A DNA stretch of 64,000 nt from assembly GCA_950295325.1 (NCBI GenBank), contig OX485804.1, positions 5,022,001-5,086,000 of the forward strand. Reading direction: 5' to 3'. This document shows positions 22,597 through 34,699 of the stretch, in pieces; the first letter of the stretch is position 1; each line of letters starts with the position of its first letter. The DNA is from Polytrichum commune. Taxonomy: Eukaryota > Streptophyta > Polytrichopsida > Polytrichales > Polytrichaceae. The position numbers and the translations under genes were made by a program. The notes under the pieces are model-generated. The model saw only the letters and a list, made by a program, of their open reading frames with translations, was not told the origin of the DNA and made no database searches.

Positions 22597-25500
22597 ATGA
22601 CATTTATTGAATGGGATATTTTGACATACTCTTCATGTGGGTCACTTGTAGTGGCCATGGATTCCAACGTCCGAGATAGTGCATTCGAGTTCTCTTCGGA
22701 AGCGTCAAGCTATGCTAGCGAATTTGAAGGTGTCATGGAACATGAAACTACAATTGGTGTCGCCAATGCAGAGGATGATTTCATACCAACATGTGAGGGT
22801 TATTCGCGGGAACAATGGATTGATCTTGATGTTGTCATAGTCAATGGATACGGCGTCCCCGTGGCCAATGGTGTTTGTAGGAACTCAAATCCTATGGACT
22901 GTATTGATGCAAATCCCCTTGGGGAGGAAGATGTTGGGGTGTGCATTTTGAACTCCTTACATCCATTGGAAGTACCTCCTGGTTGGAGATTCTCTCTTCG
23001 TCGATGGCCGTTGCGAAGTGTTCTTCACGATGGTGTCAGCTTGTGGAATCATACACGTCGTTTTGAGGAAATACAAAAGACTTTGTTCGCCACAATGCGT
23101 CCTAGACAAGGTCGGCGTAAATATGATTCCGTTCGCGTGCCCCGTGAACCCACGCAACGTCGTCGAGATCTAACATTGGGAGACACATCTATTAGGTCCG
23201 TAGCAACAAAGGATTGTTGTGCAAAAATGTGTTGCCAACTATTTCCCCGTGACAAAATCAAATCTTTGAGACAAGAGATGTGGCTTGCGGACTTTCGGAT
23301 GCGATCTGCAAAGAAACTTGAAGTCCATCGCAACATGCACTTTGATGCCGAAGGTCGTAAGGTTGTGACCTTGGAAAATATAGAGGTATGCTGCACGGCA
23401 TGGTACATTATACATGCAGTTTCAAAGGCAGATTTTTATAGGTTCCGGAACTACTCGCTGCAAGGACGGCGTTCTCGGTTCCATGGCAACTCTGGTACAA
23501 AGAAGCCCAGGGAGGCAACACTCCAAGCAGCTGCAACACTATCAACCATCATTATGCCATTAGCAGATGCGATGCCACACAAGACACGGACTCTGCCGTC
23601 GGGGGAAAAGGTTGTCCAGATGGTTTTGCCTACAGGGACAAAATGGAAGAACATACTTATGGATGTTAATGAGGTTGGCGAAAAGGCTGGATGTGGGCCG
23701 ATTTCGTTGTCAAAATTGAGTGTGATCAAGAATCAACAATTTGCAGAGTACATTACGAAGAGGCCTGGGGATAAGTTTGCCAGGTGTTCTGCTTGTGAGA
23801 AATACAAGGGCCTTCGAGATGCACATCCCATAGGGACTGAGTCGCACAATAGACATCAACGGAAATACATTGAGCATGTCAACAACCAAGAGGCACACCG
23901 TCAAGTCTACTACAAGAATCGCGCATTATCGATAATGAGGCCGAATGAGGTTTTGACAATCATTCATGACAAAATGGACCATGCGAAGACTGCGTGCCCT
24001 TGTTATGCACGGAAAATAAAGGCTACAGATGGATATTTCAAGCTCCCAATATCTGTCACAGGTTCGTTGGTTTTCACATTTTTTTTGCGAACCCACATAC
24101 TCATCGTTAAGAGTTACGGATGTACATCCGTAAGTGTTTGTTCATTTTCTTGGCCTGCTTGCGGAAAAATTGAATTTCCTTATCATAAATGATATTGGAA
24201 TGTACTTCTCATTTGTATGTCTTAATTCAGGTATGATCGCACATGGCCATGTGGACGTCAAGTATGCACATTATGGCTTGGATTTCTATCCAGGCGACGC
24301 CAATCATACCGTAGGGTCTTTTGCAAAACTTCTACGAGATCTTGAGAGTCCGCCAACATCATCCTCTCGCGCTCTTTTTGTTGGATGTGGAACAACACCG
24401 ATTTATGAGGCTGTGCTAGAGGGGAAAGAAGTATGTCTATCGTCACTGCAAGAACCGCCTGAACAAACCGTTCTTGCTAAACCTTTGCCTCCAACTCTAC
24501 ATGTGCAACTTGACAATTGTGCCAAAGACAACAAATGTCGATACGTGTTTTGTTTTTGGTCATTGCTCGTAGCCAAGGGCATTTTCAAAGAAGTGTTTGT
24601 GTCTTTTTTGATGGTTGGCCACACGCATGATGACATTGACGCTTCATTTGGACGTTGGAGTATGAAGTTGCACGAGGAGGATTTTCCGACGATTCCTCTT
24701 CTCATGAAATCATACATGGATTTGGATAATGTCGCGCACCTCTCCATGAGGAGTGCCCGAAACACCATGGGCACAAGGGGGACCCCGGAGTGACACCCGG
24801 GACTTGTGGCGCCGTTGGTGAGAGGGCCCAAGTGATCCTAGTGTGGGTGAGGGCCCCGGGCGTTGGGAACGCCTCCCACCCACGAAGACTAGGAGGCACA
24901 AGGGCAAGGCCATGAGCTATGCGTAGCTCATGGCGTGGTGATTCTAGAATGCTCAAGATCACCTCAAGCGGAGGTGGGAGCTAGGAGTTATGGCCATTTG
25001 AGTGGGGCGCTGTCCCGGGACAGCGCCCTGGTACAGCAGTGCCTGGGAGTGATTCCCGGGACTGCCAAGGTTCAAACAGGCATAACTTCCTCAAGACTTG
25101 CGCAAATGGGGCAAGTGAGGAGTCCATCGGCATCTACGTGAAGCGTAGATGAAGATGGAGTGGTTGGTTGTTATGATCAGACATCATACAAGGAAGTTAT
25201 GATGGTCTGAAGCTGCTGGGGGGGTTCTAGGCCCAGCGGCTAAGGGAAAATGTCCACTTGGCCCCAACTCTTGGTAGAGAGACAAGAGGTTGGTTGACGG
25301 TGGGGTAGGGGCCCCGCGTAAAGTCCTAGAGGCTTATATGGGTGAGGTGGTGTGGCCTCACCCACCCGAGGCCGAACGGCACGGCCTCCATGGGCATTGG
25401 CCCATTGTGAGGCCATAGTTGCCTAGTATGGTTCGGGTTGTTGTAGTGTTGCTCCGGCAACGCGATGATCAACATAGGATTGGACTTCCATGGATGGAAG

Positions 25501-26732
25501 TCCACATTGGGGAAATGGGTTACCGATTAAGGGGTGAGTCCCGAAAGCAAAGTAGGAGGGTTGGTTCCCTCCTATGAACTATTGGTCCGGGGTAAGAGGA
25601 GCTATCCATTAGCATGGCGGAATGCGAAGGGTTAGCAACTCGTAACCTTTGCTAGAATTGAAAATTGGCAAGATTATTAATGGACCTAGCAAGGGTTGCG
25701 ACAGATAATGTGCCAGTCATCCCGCATTTGATTGAAGAAGTGCCCGATTTCAAAGCGTTTATCGAACCATTCATTCTTAAGGGAGGTGACCGTTTAGTGG
25801 GCCATACCAAGGCTCAACAATTCCGATTCTATATGCGTGATGATGGTTTGCCGGCCATGCAATTCAAAGTTTTGTGCACTTCCCCGGATTGGGGTCCAGA
25901 GGAAGGGATACTCGTATGGCGCCAAAACGAAGAGGGCAAATGTATGCTACCTGATGGGGAGCCGAAGCCTTGCAAACCCAACCCCATGAGGAATGGACCA
26001 GAAATCATCAAAGGTATATCCGGATTCATCCAATATTGGAAAGAATTGTGCGAGGAAGACATCACAAGGCGTGTTCGGGATACCCACGAACCATTGATTA
26101 CGTACTGGGATCGCATTCGCTCAGCATTGCTAGCACCCGATGTCGAAACACATTCATGTTTGACACAAGGTTTTTGGCCACAAAGCCGAGTGACAATCGT
26201 GGAATCTGAGGCCATGTTCTTCGACAATGGGGACATCCATGAAGAGTTCGCAGCGGACGACCATTATGTTGGCCCAGCTCGTAATCGTCCGGCTCCATCA
26301 TTTCGTGTGGCTGTTGATTGCTACGAAGGGTATATGATCCTCGTACGTCCTGGAGATGATGAGCACCCTAAACCGATTTGGTTGGTAAAAGCATTGTCAT
26401 CACCAAATTTTGTTCCAACTAGCCCAAATTTTCATCAAATTGAGGTGGAATATTGCCGTCCTAGCACCAAAGATCAAAATGTGCTCCGCACATATTTAGG
26501 GTGGGACACCAAAAAAGGTTTCAAATGGACAATGGACTCAGCATACGAACCAATATGGATAAACACAGATACCATACTTTGTGCTTGGAAACCACGCAAA
26601 GGTTCCAAATCAGAGACAATGACCATCCCCCAAAAACATATAGATTTTGCCAAAGACAACTTGGCACGTATTGCTGCTGCAGAAAACGATGTCGAGAATG
26701 GAAATGAAGCTGAAGATGAAGATGGAGAATGA
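22597..26732 (+). CDS. DUF7869-like transposase-type protein, split by a solo LTR
   Basis: Two exons: 22597-24061 and 24231-24729 joined to 25709-26732 after removing the solo LTR and one target-duplication copy. That gives 995 codons with no stop or frameshift. Another possible start is the ATG at 22660 (MDSNVRD). The motifs match my memory of DUF7869 proteins: KMDHAKTACP near residue 459, QLDNCAKDNK near 581 and VGHTHDDIDASFGRW near 619, a DDD-type pattern consistent with an RNase H-like nuclease. A Cys-containing stretch (CSACEKYK) precedes it. The C-terminus is acidic (EAEDEDGE). The role as a transposase is inferred. The LTR now breaks the reading frame. Confidence 0.72.
24062..24230 (+). 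other. Intron of DUF7869 gene with palindrome
   Basis: 169 bp, donor ACAG|GTTCGT and acceptor AATTCAG. It holds a perfect 20-bp palindrome at 24114-24133 with a different core, GGATGTACATCC. Confidence 0.82.
24730..25703 (+). mobile_element. Solo A-family LTR in DUF7869 gene
   Basis: 974 bp, TGTCGC...GCGACA, with perfect 5-bp target duplication GATAA (24725-24729 and 25704-25708). It left by LTR-LTR recombination the only visible lesion in the gene. Confidence 0.95.
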
Positions 26733-27833
26733 TATTGACGTAGGGTTGGACCACAATTATTTGAAATGTGTCTTGGTTTTTCATGAAATATATGGCATTG
26801 GGGTCGAATACTATATTAGACACATTTTATAGCAATTTTATAGATTACAATTATATATCATGATTGTATTGATTTACGGATGTGGAATCCAACTTCACAT
26901 GCGCTATCAAATGTTTTTTATATGTTTGTGTTTACGGATGTGGAGTCCAAACTATATAATTATATTGCAGATGCTAATTTGCAATTTCTTATACACACTG
27001 TCAAATTATTTTAATATTGTTGCGTTTGGGATGTGCCGTTCAATTCACCTACAATTGGCTAAGATGTTATGTTTGGGATACGCATCCAAGAGTCCCTAGT
27101 AGATATAAAATCAGATGGCTATTTATAGATTCGTTAATTTTGTTCAATACAAAATCAAAAATACAAAATAATTGTGAATTTGTGACATTGGAATATTGTG
27201 TTGGCGTAGTTTTGATTATCCCCCAAATAATTACTATATTTAGAAACATATATATTCATCACATATGGATCTTTCGAACATTATGTTGCCATTGTTCCCC
27301 ATGTTCCCTACGTTCACAATATTCGCATCCGAAACTACGGGTCCAATTTATTTTGAGACTTTCCAAAGTCTCCAATTAACGAATATAGTGTTATGTTCTT
27401 ATTTCCGCATAGTGTCAAGTTTGATCATTAGCTTCTTAACAACCTTGAATACTATATTCGGTAATTGGAGACTTTTTATTGATTATGAGACTATTTAAGG
27501 ATGCATTTTTCAAAATTGGACCAGAAATGACAACCTAAAAATCCCATATGTATAATTTTGGATACTATTATTAGACATAAAGGCATGAAAGTGAACAAAA
27601 ATGTGAGACATACATGAAATAGTTGCGTATGAAATGAGAGATCGTTATGAATGGAAGGGAAGATGCGGAGCATGATTGGAAGTTGAATGAATTCAATGGG
27701 ATTGAAATACAATTATAATGGAAATACCATCAATGTCTTGAGTAACTTGGAATAGAATAGAAAGTAAGCACTAATATGTTCTACACCTAAGCGCATTTAG
27801 GGAGTCTGTCCTACTAGCACGCTTCTAGTCCCA
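26733..27833. other. AT-rich region after DUF7869 gene
   Basis: No gene supported. Two decayed palindrome arms occur at about 26872-26890 and 26929-26951 (GTTTACGGATGTGGAGTCC). The inverted repeat at 27361-27481 lies here. Confidence 0.55.
27361..27481. repeat. Inverted repeat related to MITE ends
   Basis: AAAGTCTCCAATTAACGAATATAGTG at 27364-27389 is opposed to ACTATATTCGGTAATTGGAGACTTTTT at 27454-27480, about 60 bp apart. The motif equals the ends of the MITE at 56985-57241 but points outward-to-inward in the other sense. It may be the abutting ends of two elements or one end of a larger one. Confidence 0.6.
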
Positions 27834-28154
27834 CTAGTCCGACCCATTATTTTTTTTTCGCGGCCTTGTCCTTGTTTTTGGCAGCCTCCATGGCTCTGAA
27901 AATCTCAGGCCCGCGGCTATAACCGTTTTTGTTGACGGACCCGGAATACGTGTCGTTCTTCCAAATTTTGGACGCGCTCCCGAATTGTACGGAGTGGTAT
28001 TGTGAGTGGAATATGAGTGCGTTTGCGAGAGGGAATGTCTTGCGCTACGGCGGAGGGCCAAACAATGATCGGACTTGGATGATGCGGCCTTGAGGGCGTG
28101 CCTATCCAAGGAGGACGTGGAGGAGGGCCGGGCACCAAGCGAGCAGGTAGCCAC
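27834..28154 (-). CDS. T2 small gene, exon g
   Basis: Homologue of T1 exon g, and complete at its 3' end: it runs from acceptor TTTCGCAG at 28155 to a TGA at 27834. It keeps SSTSSLDRHALKAASSKSD and CLALRRSARHSLSQTHSYST and ends in a Lys/Arg-rich tail (KTRTRPRKKN). It is basic, possibly nucleic-acid binding or a nuclear signal. No domain is recognised. Confidence 0.6.
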   Translation of the reverse strand: MATCSLGARPSSTSSLDRHALKAASSKSDHCLALRRSARHSLSQTHSYSTHNTTPYNSGARPKFGRTTRIPGPSTKTVIAAGLRFSEPWRLPKTRTRPRKKNNGSD

Positions 28155-28296
28155 CTGCGAAACGTCATAGGAAGATAAGAATAAGAATGGAGTGGGGAAA
28201 ATAATGAGAGCGGTTTGGGGTGGGCGCTCGTAAAGATAACGGCACGCACACGCAAGACAAGGGAAGCAAAAGCGGGAAAGGGGTTTAAGAGGGCAC

Positions 28297-28822
28297 CTTG
28301 GCTTTGGGGACGTCCAAGCGGGGGACGGTGGGCACGAGGGGGGCGTCAACGGGAGCATCCGGAGCCGATCGAACTATTGCATTGTTGAATGGCGGGGGGG
28401 AGTCGAGGCGTGGAGGGCCCACAATCGCGGAGGACATTGCGGGGGGAGGAACGGAGTCGTCGGGGGAGGTGTGGCATGGGGGGCCTTCCATGCAGAGACG
28501 CCGGTTGGGCCCACGGCGAGCGATGGCGTCGTCCGTAGAGGGCGAGAGGTGTCCCAAACGAACGAACGTCCATTTCTCCTTGGAGAGGGAGGAGGGCGAC
28601 GGGGCGTATGCGCGGGCGACAAGTGGGGGGGGGGGGGCTGTTGACGATGCCGTCGTCGATCCCGACGTCGCGGGAGTAATCCACGGCCGAGGCCGCGTCC
28701 ACTGCCGAGAACTGGTAGAGGGATGGCATTTGGAAGTCCGTGACGTTGCGGGAAGGGGAGGCAAGGGGCGAGAGGGGACGGGAAGGGCCGTCGAGTACCG
28801 GGGCGCCACACAGGGGGGGAGA
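28297..28822 (-). pseudogene. T2 small gene, exon f with frameshift
   Basis: Matches T1 exon f at MPSLYQFSAVDAASAVDYS and VNSPP. The end of the exon (VPRLDVPKAK before donor GTGCCC) is in another frame, so at least one frameshift separates them. The C-run on the minus strand around 28624-28637 is a likely slippage site. Acceptor GCCCAG at 28823. The preceding minus-strand sequence contains an AAC/GTT microsatellite (28830-28852). Confidence 0.55.
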
Positions 28823-28925
28823 CTGGGCAATAACAACAACAACAACAACAAAAAGAAACATCCAAAAACGGAGCAAGCATTAGATATGTGAAGCACATGA
28901 TACCAAGCAAAGACATGGAGGCATT

Positions 28926-29645
28926 TCAAATCAATTTATTTAATTTGGCGAGCCTCATGATGCTCTTATATACATTATCGCGGGGGCTTAGTGCCGCATT
29001 GCCGAAGGGGTTGGACCTAACAAAAAATGGGATGCTACCGGCATGGAGCACAAGCTTTCTAAGGTAGGGTGCTAGTCTATCGACCAAAAATGTGTCTTTC
29101 TTATCGCCGGTCCAAGTATCCGGGAAGATGACGTTGCCCGGGGGATTCAAGACGCTCTTGGCGGGGCTGTCGTCGATGAGGACGGTGTTCTCAGGAGTCG
29201 GCCACCACCCGTGGGGTGTCCCCTGCATCCGGGGGACGCCTCGCCAGAGTCTGGACCGGAGGACCATGAGGAACTGTTGTCCTCCGCCCCGTCTGCCAAA
29301 CTTGGGCACCGGTTGACCTTTCTCGTCGAGCAGCTCGTCGCAGTCCTCTTGGCCGAGGACGAGGCAAGAGCTCGGGAGATCACGGAACAAGAAGTCGACG
29401 ATGGGCTCCGTGTTCTCCATGACCATGGAGCTCCACACAATGACGTGAGCGAACTCGACCACCTCGCGAAGGAAGTCCCGCAAGCCGGGACGGGCGCGGA
29501 CAACCTTGCGGTTCATGAGGGTGTCGAGCTCGCCGTCATAGTCCCTTTCGTCGGGTTGACGGAAGGGACGCGTGGGAACCTTGGGGATGTGTTGGGTATG
29601 ACACAACACCCCGTTGAGGTCAAAAACTATGAAAGGTTTGTTCCG
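28926..29645 (-). pseudogene. FCP1/HAD-like gene (T2), start codon lost
   Basis: Second copy of the T1 HAD gene, open from KPFIVFDLNGVLC to LNKLI. The Met codons of T1 (MMKPF) correspond to RNKPF here, so no ATG remains at the start; the first later candidate start is internal. Motif I DLNGV, WSS, and LIDDSPAKSVLNPPGN are all kept. The frame stays open over about 238 codons while DNA identity with T1 is only moderate, which suggests it decayed recently. Promoter sequence upstream is interrupted by solo LTR B2 at 29872. Confidence 0.75.
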
Positions 29646-30494
29646 GGTGTGAGGTCCACTGGTCGAGGGGTTGCGACCTATCTCCGGGGGGTCCTGTGAT
29701 GAACAACTCGACTAGTTTAATGCTATGATCCAATAATGAAATTTTGCGTAGAAAATGAAGACAATGCATTATGGGAAAAGACGAGGAAGTGAGGAGGGTG
29801 CGAGGAATATGTGCTCAAGGCACACTTGCGAACGAGCATTCGTGAATGAAGGTTGCGGGCGGCGATGCGCATGTGAGGCCAAACCCCCACCCTTAAGCGT
29901 CCGTAGTCCGAGTAGTGGGTTTGGGCTCACATTCCTCCGCGGTAGTGGATTTGGACTTGGATGAGTCCATAGTGCAAGGTTCACCCTTCAAGTGGTCTTG
30001 GATTTAACTTTGGTCTTTGCTTCCTTTGTCTTGCCATCGCGAGAGTGCTCCACATTCTCCATTAAGTTGTGCACGTGGTTTATTTTTAAAGAGAGGATGC
30101 AAGTGTTAAAAAAAACACTATTCTCTATAGTCAATCTCAAATACATTTACTTGTGAAAGCCACACATAACACTAACTAGCATAATGTAACTAACTACTTG
30201 TCTATGAGCTAATTAGGTAGGCTATCTACTAAGCTCCTTCATGAACCCATCTCTTTACTTTCTAATTACATAAACCTAGCTCCTTCATAAACCCAGCTCC
30301 TTCATAAACCCAGCTTCTTAGCTTCTAACTAAACAAACCCAGCTCCTTCATAAACCCAGGTCCTTCATAAACCCAGCTCTTTACTTTCTAACTAAACAAA
30401 CCCAGCTCCTTCATAAACCCAGCTCCTTCATGAACCCACAACTTTGTAGTTGTAATCCCCAACTACCTCACTAATTATTCAAGCCCTTAACTAA

Positions 30495-31466
30495 TGTCGC
30501 AACCCTTGCTAGGTCCCTTAACAATCTTGCCAATTTTCGTTTCTAGCAAAGGTTACGAGCGCTAACCATTAGCATTCCGCCATGCTAATGGATAGCTCCT
30601 CTTACCCCGGACCAATAGTTCATAGGAGGGAACCAACCCTCCTACTTTGCTTTCGGGACTCACCCCTTAATCGGTAACCCATTTCCCCAATGTGGACTTC
30701 CATCCATGGAAGTCCAATCCTATGTTGATCATCGCGTTGCCGGAGCAACACTACAACAACCCGAAGCATACTAGGCAACTATGGCCTCACAATAGGCCAA
30801 AGCCCATGGAGGCCTTGCCGTTCGGCCTCGGGTGGGTGAGGCCACACCACCTCACCCATATAAGCCTCTAGGACTCTACGCGGGGCCCCTACCCCACCGT
30901 CAACCAACCTCTTGTCTCTCTACCAAGAGTTGGGGCCAAGTGGACATTTTCCCTTAGCCGCTAGGCCTAGAAGCCCCCAGCAGCTTCAGACCATCATAAC
31001 TTCCTTGTATGATGTCTGATTCCAGCAACCAACCACTCCATCTTCATCTACGCTTCACGTAGATGCCGATGGACTCCTCACTTGCCCCCTTCGGGCAAGT
31101 GCTGAGGAAGTTATGCCTGTTTGAACCTTGGCAGTCCCGGGAATCACTCCCAGGCACTGCTGTACCAGGGCGCTGTCCCGGGACAGCGCCCCACTCAAAT
31201 GGCCATAACTCCTAGCTCACACCTCGGATTGAGGTGTTCTTGAGCATTCTAGAATCACCACGCCATGAGCTACGCATAGCTCATGGCCTTACCCTTGTGC
31301 CTCCTAGTCTTCGTGGATGGGAGGCGTTCCCAACGCCCGGGGACCTCACCCACACTAGGATCACTTGGGCCCTCTCACCAACGGCGCCACAAGTCCCGGG
31401 TGTCACTCCGGGGTCCCCCTTGTGCCCATGGTGTTTCGGCCACTCCTCATGGAGAGGTGCGCGACA
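30495..31466 (-). mobile_element. Solo A-family LTR in B2
   Basis: 972 bp in minus orientation, with perfect target duplication ACTAA (30490-30494 and 31467-31471). Confidence 0.95.
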
Positions 31467-31916
31467 ACTAATCTTCCTACCTAATTTCCCTAATTCTACT
31501 AACAACCCCTTTCTAATCACACAATTCTTCTCTAATCCTAAAATCCAAAAATCCTAGAGAGGAGAGGGGGAGAGAGAATTTCCTAACTTCACTAAGACTA
31601 ACTAATTCACACAAGTATATTTTTGCACTCATCACAACATCAAGTGCTCAACTCTTAAACATGGAACTTGCAACCACGTGTATTCAAAACATGAACTTTA
31701 AGTACCACAAATTGGAATCATGAATTAACTTTAAAATCCTTCACGTCAACACTAATTCTACCAAGAGGTCAAGCCCTCTTCAAGGCTAACAAGCCTTGGC
31801 TCTCAAACTAAAAACTAAGCACACACATGTGCTCCAATATGGCTTCCCACACCCACACTTATAACTCGTGGGGTGCCTTGGAGCACAAAGGAAAGACAGG
31901 ATGAGTGAGGGAAGAA

Positions 31917-32888
31917 TGTCGCGCACCTCTCCATGAAGAGTGGCCGAAACACCATGGGCACAAGGGGGACCCCGGAGTGACACCCGGGACTTGTGGCGCC
32001 GTTGGTGAGAGGGCCCAAGTGATCCTAGTGTGGGTGAGGTCCCCGGGCGTTGGGAACGCCTCCCATCCACGAAGACTAGGAGGCACAAGGGTAAGGCCAT
32101 GAGCTATGCGTAGCTCATGGCGTGGTGATTCTAGAATGCTCAAGAACACCTCAATCCGAGGTGTGAGCTAGGAGTTATGGCCATTTGAGTGGGGCGCTGT
32201 CCCGGGACAGCGCCCTGGTACAGCAGTGCCTGGGAGTGATTCCCGGGACTGCCAAGGTTCAAACAGGCATAACTTCCTCAGCACTTGCCCGAAGGGGGCA
32301 AGTGAGGAGTCCATCGGCATCTACGTGAAGCGTAGATGAAGATGGAGTGGTTGGTTGCTGGAATCAGACATCATACAAGGAAGTTATGATGGTCTGAAGC
32401 TGCTGGGGGCTTCTAGGCCCAGCGGCTAAGGGAAAATGTCCACTTGGCCCCAACTCTTGGTAGAGAGACAAGAGGTTGGTTGACGGTGGGGTAGGGGCCC
32501 CGCGTAGAGTCCTAGAGGCTTATATGGGTGAGGTGGTGTGGCCTCACCCACCCGAGGCCGAACGGCAAGGCCTCCATGGGCTTTGGCCTATTGTGAGGCC
32601 ATAGTTGCCTAGTATGCTTCGGGTTGTTGTAGTGTTGCTCCGGCAACGCGATGATCAACATAGGATTGGACTTCCATGGATGGAAGTCCACATTGGGGAA
32701 ATGGGTTACCGATTAAGGGGTGAGTCCCGAAAGCAAAGTAGGAGGGTTGGTTCCCTCCTATGAACTATTGGTCCGGGGTAAGAGGAGCTATCCATTAGCA
32801 TGGCGGAATGCGAATGGTTAGCGCTCGTAACCTTTGCTAGAAACGAAAATTGGCAAGATTGTTAAGGGACCTAGCAAGGGTTGTGGCA
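31917..32888 (+). repeat. 5' LTR of A2
   Basis: TGTCGC start. The end reads TTGTGGCA in place of TTGCGACA, two changes relative to its partner. Confidence 0.93.
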
Positions 32889-32890
32889 CT

Positions 32891-32902
32891 TGGTATCAGA
32901 GC
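32891..32902 (+). other. Primer-binding site of A2
   Basis: TGGTATCAGAGC, two bases after the 5' LTR, complementary to the 3' end of plant initiator-Met tRNA. Confidence 0.95.
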
Positions 32903-33561
32903 AGGGTTCCAATATTTGAGCTAGCACTTTGAGGGAGACATGGCTATCAAAAATGCGGGTTATGATGGTGAGCCCGGGGTTTCCAAAAGGTTGTGAGGCT
33001 CAAATTGGAACAAGGATCATGTGCAAGTGGATTTTGACCATACCATTGATTCTAATGACAATGGTGGGCATGAGGGTGGATTCGGTGAGGAAAATGGAGG
33101 AATGCTTTGAAAAGGTTCCCGCAAACCTCGAAAAGTATTCGGGGGCTAGAATACCGAATGCACCCAAAACCTTGGAGGGCATTAATGTTGGATTGAAATT
33201 CCAATTCGAAATGCTTGGAAGGTATTGATGTTGGAATGAATTTGGTGCTAATGAGGCACCCGGGGCCTCTTAAGGCCTATGTGCGCTATTCAAACGCACA
33301 AATGAAGGATACACCTAAAACGGACGAGCTTTCTAAGAAATGCATCTTTTAGGTGGGGTTTTAAAAGTGGGTGGTGGATGCCTTGTTTAAGTCCCTAAGG
33401 CTTCTTGAGGACATGGTGGGGACCATCAAGTTTGCAAGAGCATTGAAGCCGATGGTTCCAAAGAGAAGTTTGGCGGCGCATCACCACAAGTGGCTTTAGC
33501 CAAAGTAGGTCCCAAAGAAATGAGTGCAAATTGTTTGGTCCAATTTACTTAGGGAAAACAT

Positions 33562-33850
33562 GTTGGTGCCGCGGACGGAATGTTGAAAGGTGGATTTATG
33601 CTTCCAAAGCAAATCATACTTGTGCCGCGGACGGAATGTTGGGAGGTGGGTTTGTCCTACCAAGGCAATTCATGTTCGTGCCGCGGACGGAGTGTGGGAA
33701 GGTGGCTTTGTGCTACCAAGGCAAAACATGTTTGTTTTGCGGACAAACTATTAGAAATTGGTTTTGTGGCACCAAACCAATTTGTCCCGCGGACAAAATG
33801 TTTGAAGTTGGCTTTGCGGACCAAGCCAAGCCAAGTTGCCGAGGACCGAA
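33562..33850 (+). repeat. Tandem repeat in A2 gag region
   Basis: About five units of roughly 60-66 bp, each with GCCGCGGACGGAATG or a variant followed by GGTGGxTTTGT. A3 has the same units at 48560-48830, while A4 keeps only a trace. Confidence 0.8.
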
Positions 33851-34699
33851 TGTAAGACGATGGCATTGTGGGCAAGGCTAGAAGCCTTAAGCCAAGGCCA
33901 AATCTTTTGTACCTTGAGGCTCAATGAATGGAAGAAATGTCTCATGTGTTGACAAAGAGGCTACCACTCCTTCTTGAGCCCAAAATTCACAAGGAAGTTG
34001 GGGCTTGCCGATTGATAGAGAAAGCAAGCCCACCAAGGTGCGGTTTGGAAAGGATGAACCGCATGAGACAAAGGAGGCCGCGATGCATGTAACCTTTCAA
34101 TGTGGGACATTGGATTTTTGTCAAAATTTCACACCATGTGAAATAGATGAAATGCATGTCATTGTGAAGGCCGCCTTCTTTGAAACTCACATGATATATA
34201 TGAGGTGCAAGCCGGTGAGCTTGCGGTGCATTATGATGGGTCATAATGGCAAAGAATTGAAGTTCAAATTGACAAGGACTCCTATGGTAGGAGGACCCAA
34301 GTTGAATTTGGTCTTAATGAACCAAATGAAAAATAGAAAACATAATGGTCCTGGTTCAATTGGAGCAACTCCAAGGAATGTATGGGGAGGCTAGGAAAGA
34401 TGGGCCTCCTCCAAACCACATTGGTGGGATGTTGGTGAGATACAAGGATGTATTCACCAATGTGTTGCCCAAAAACAATTACCGCCAAGAAGTGAAAAAT
34501 AACTTTGCTCAACGAGAGATTGAGTTCTTGAGGTATGTGGTGACAAAGGAAGTTGGTGGACGAACATGAAAAATGTCAAGGCAATCTAAGAAGAGAATTG
34601 GCCCTTGACTCAAGACAAGGGCTTAGGTCATTTGTTGGCCTAGCCAACTACTACCACCACTTCATTCATGGTTTTTCTAAGGTTGCTAGAACCTTAGTC

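Noticed and set aside
31234-31557. Recurring frames in the A-family LTRs (start MFLSILESPRHELR or MALPLCLLVFV)
   Set aside because: They repeat in every LTR copy and are open on both strands because of base composition. LTRs of this group do not encode proteins there.
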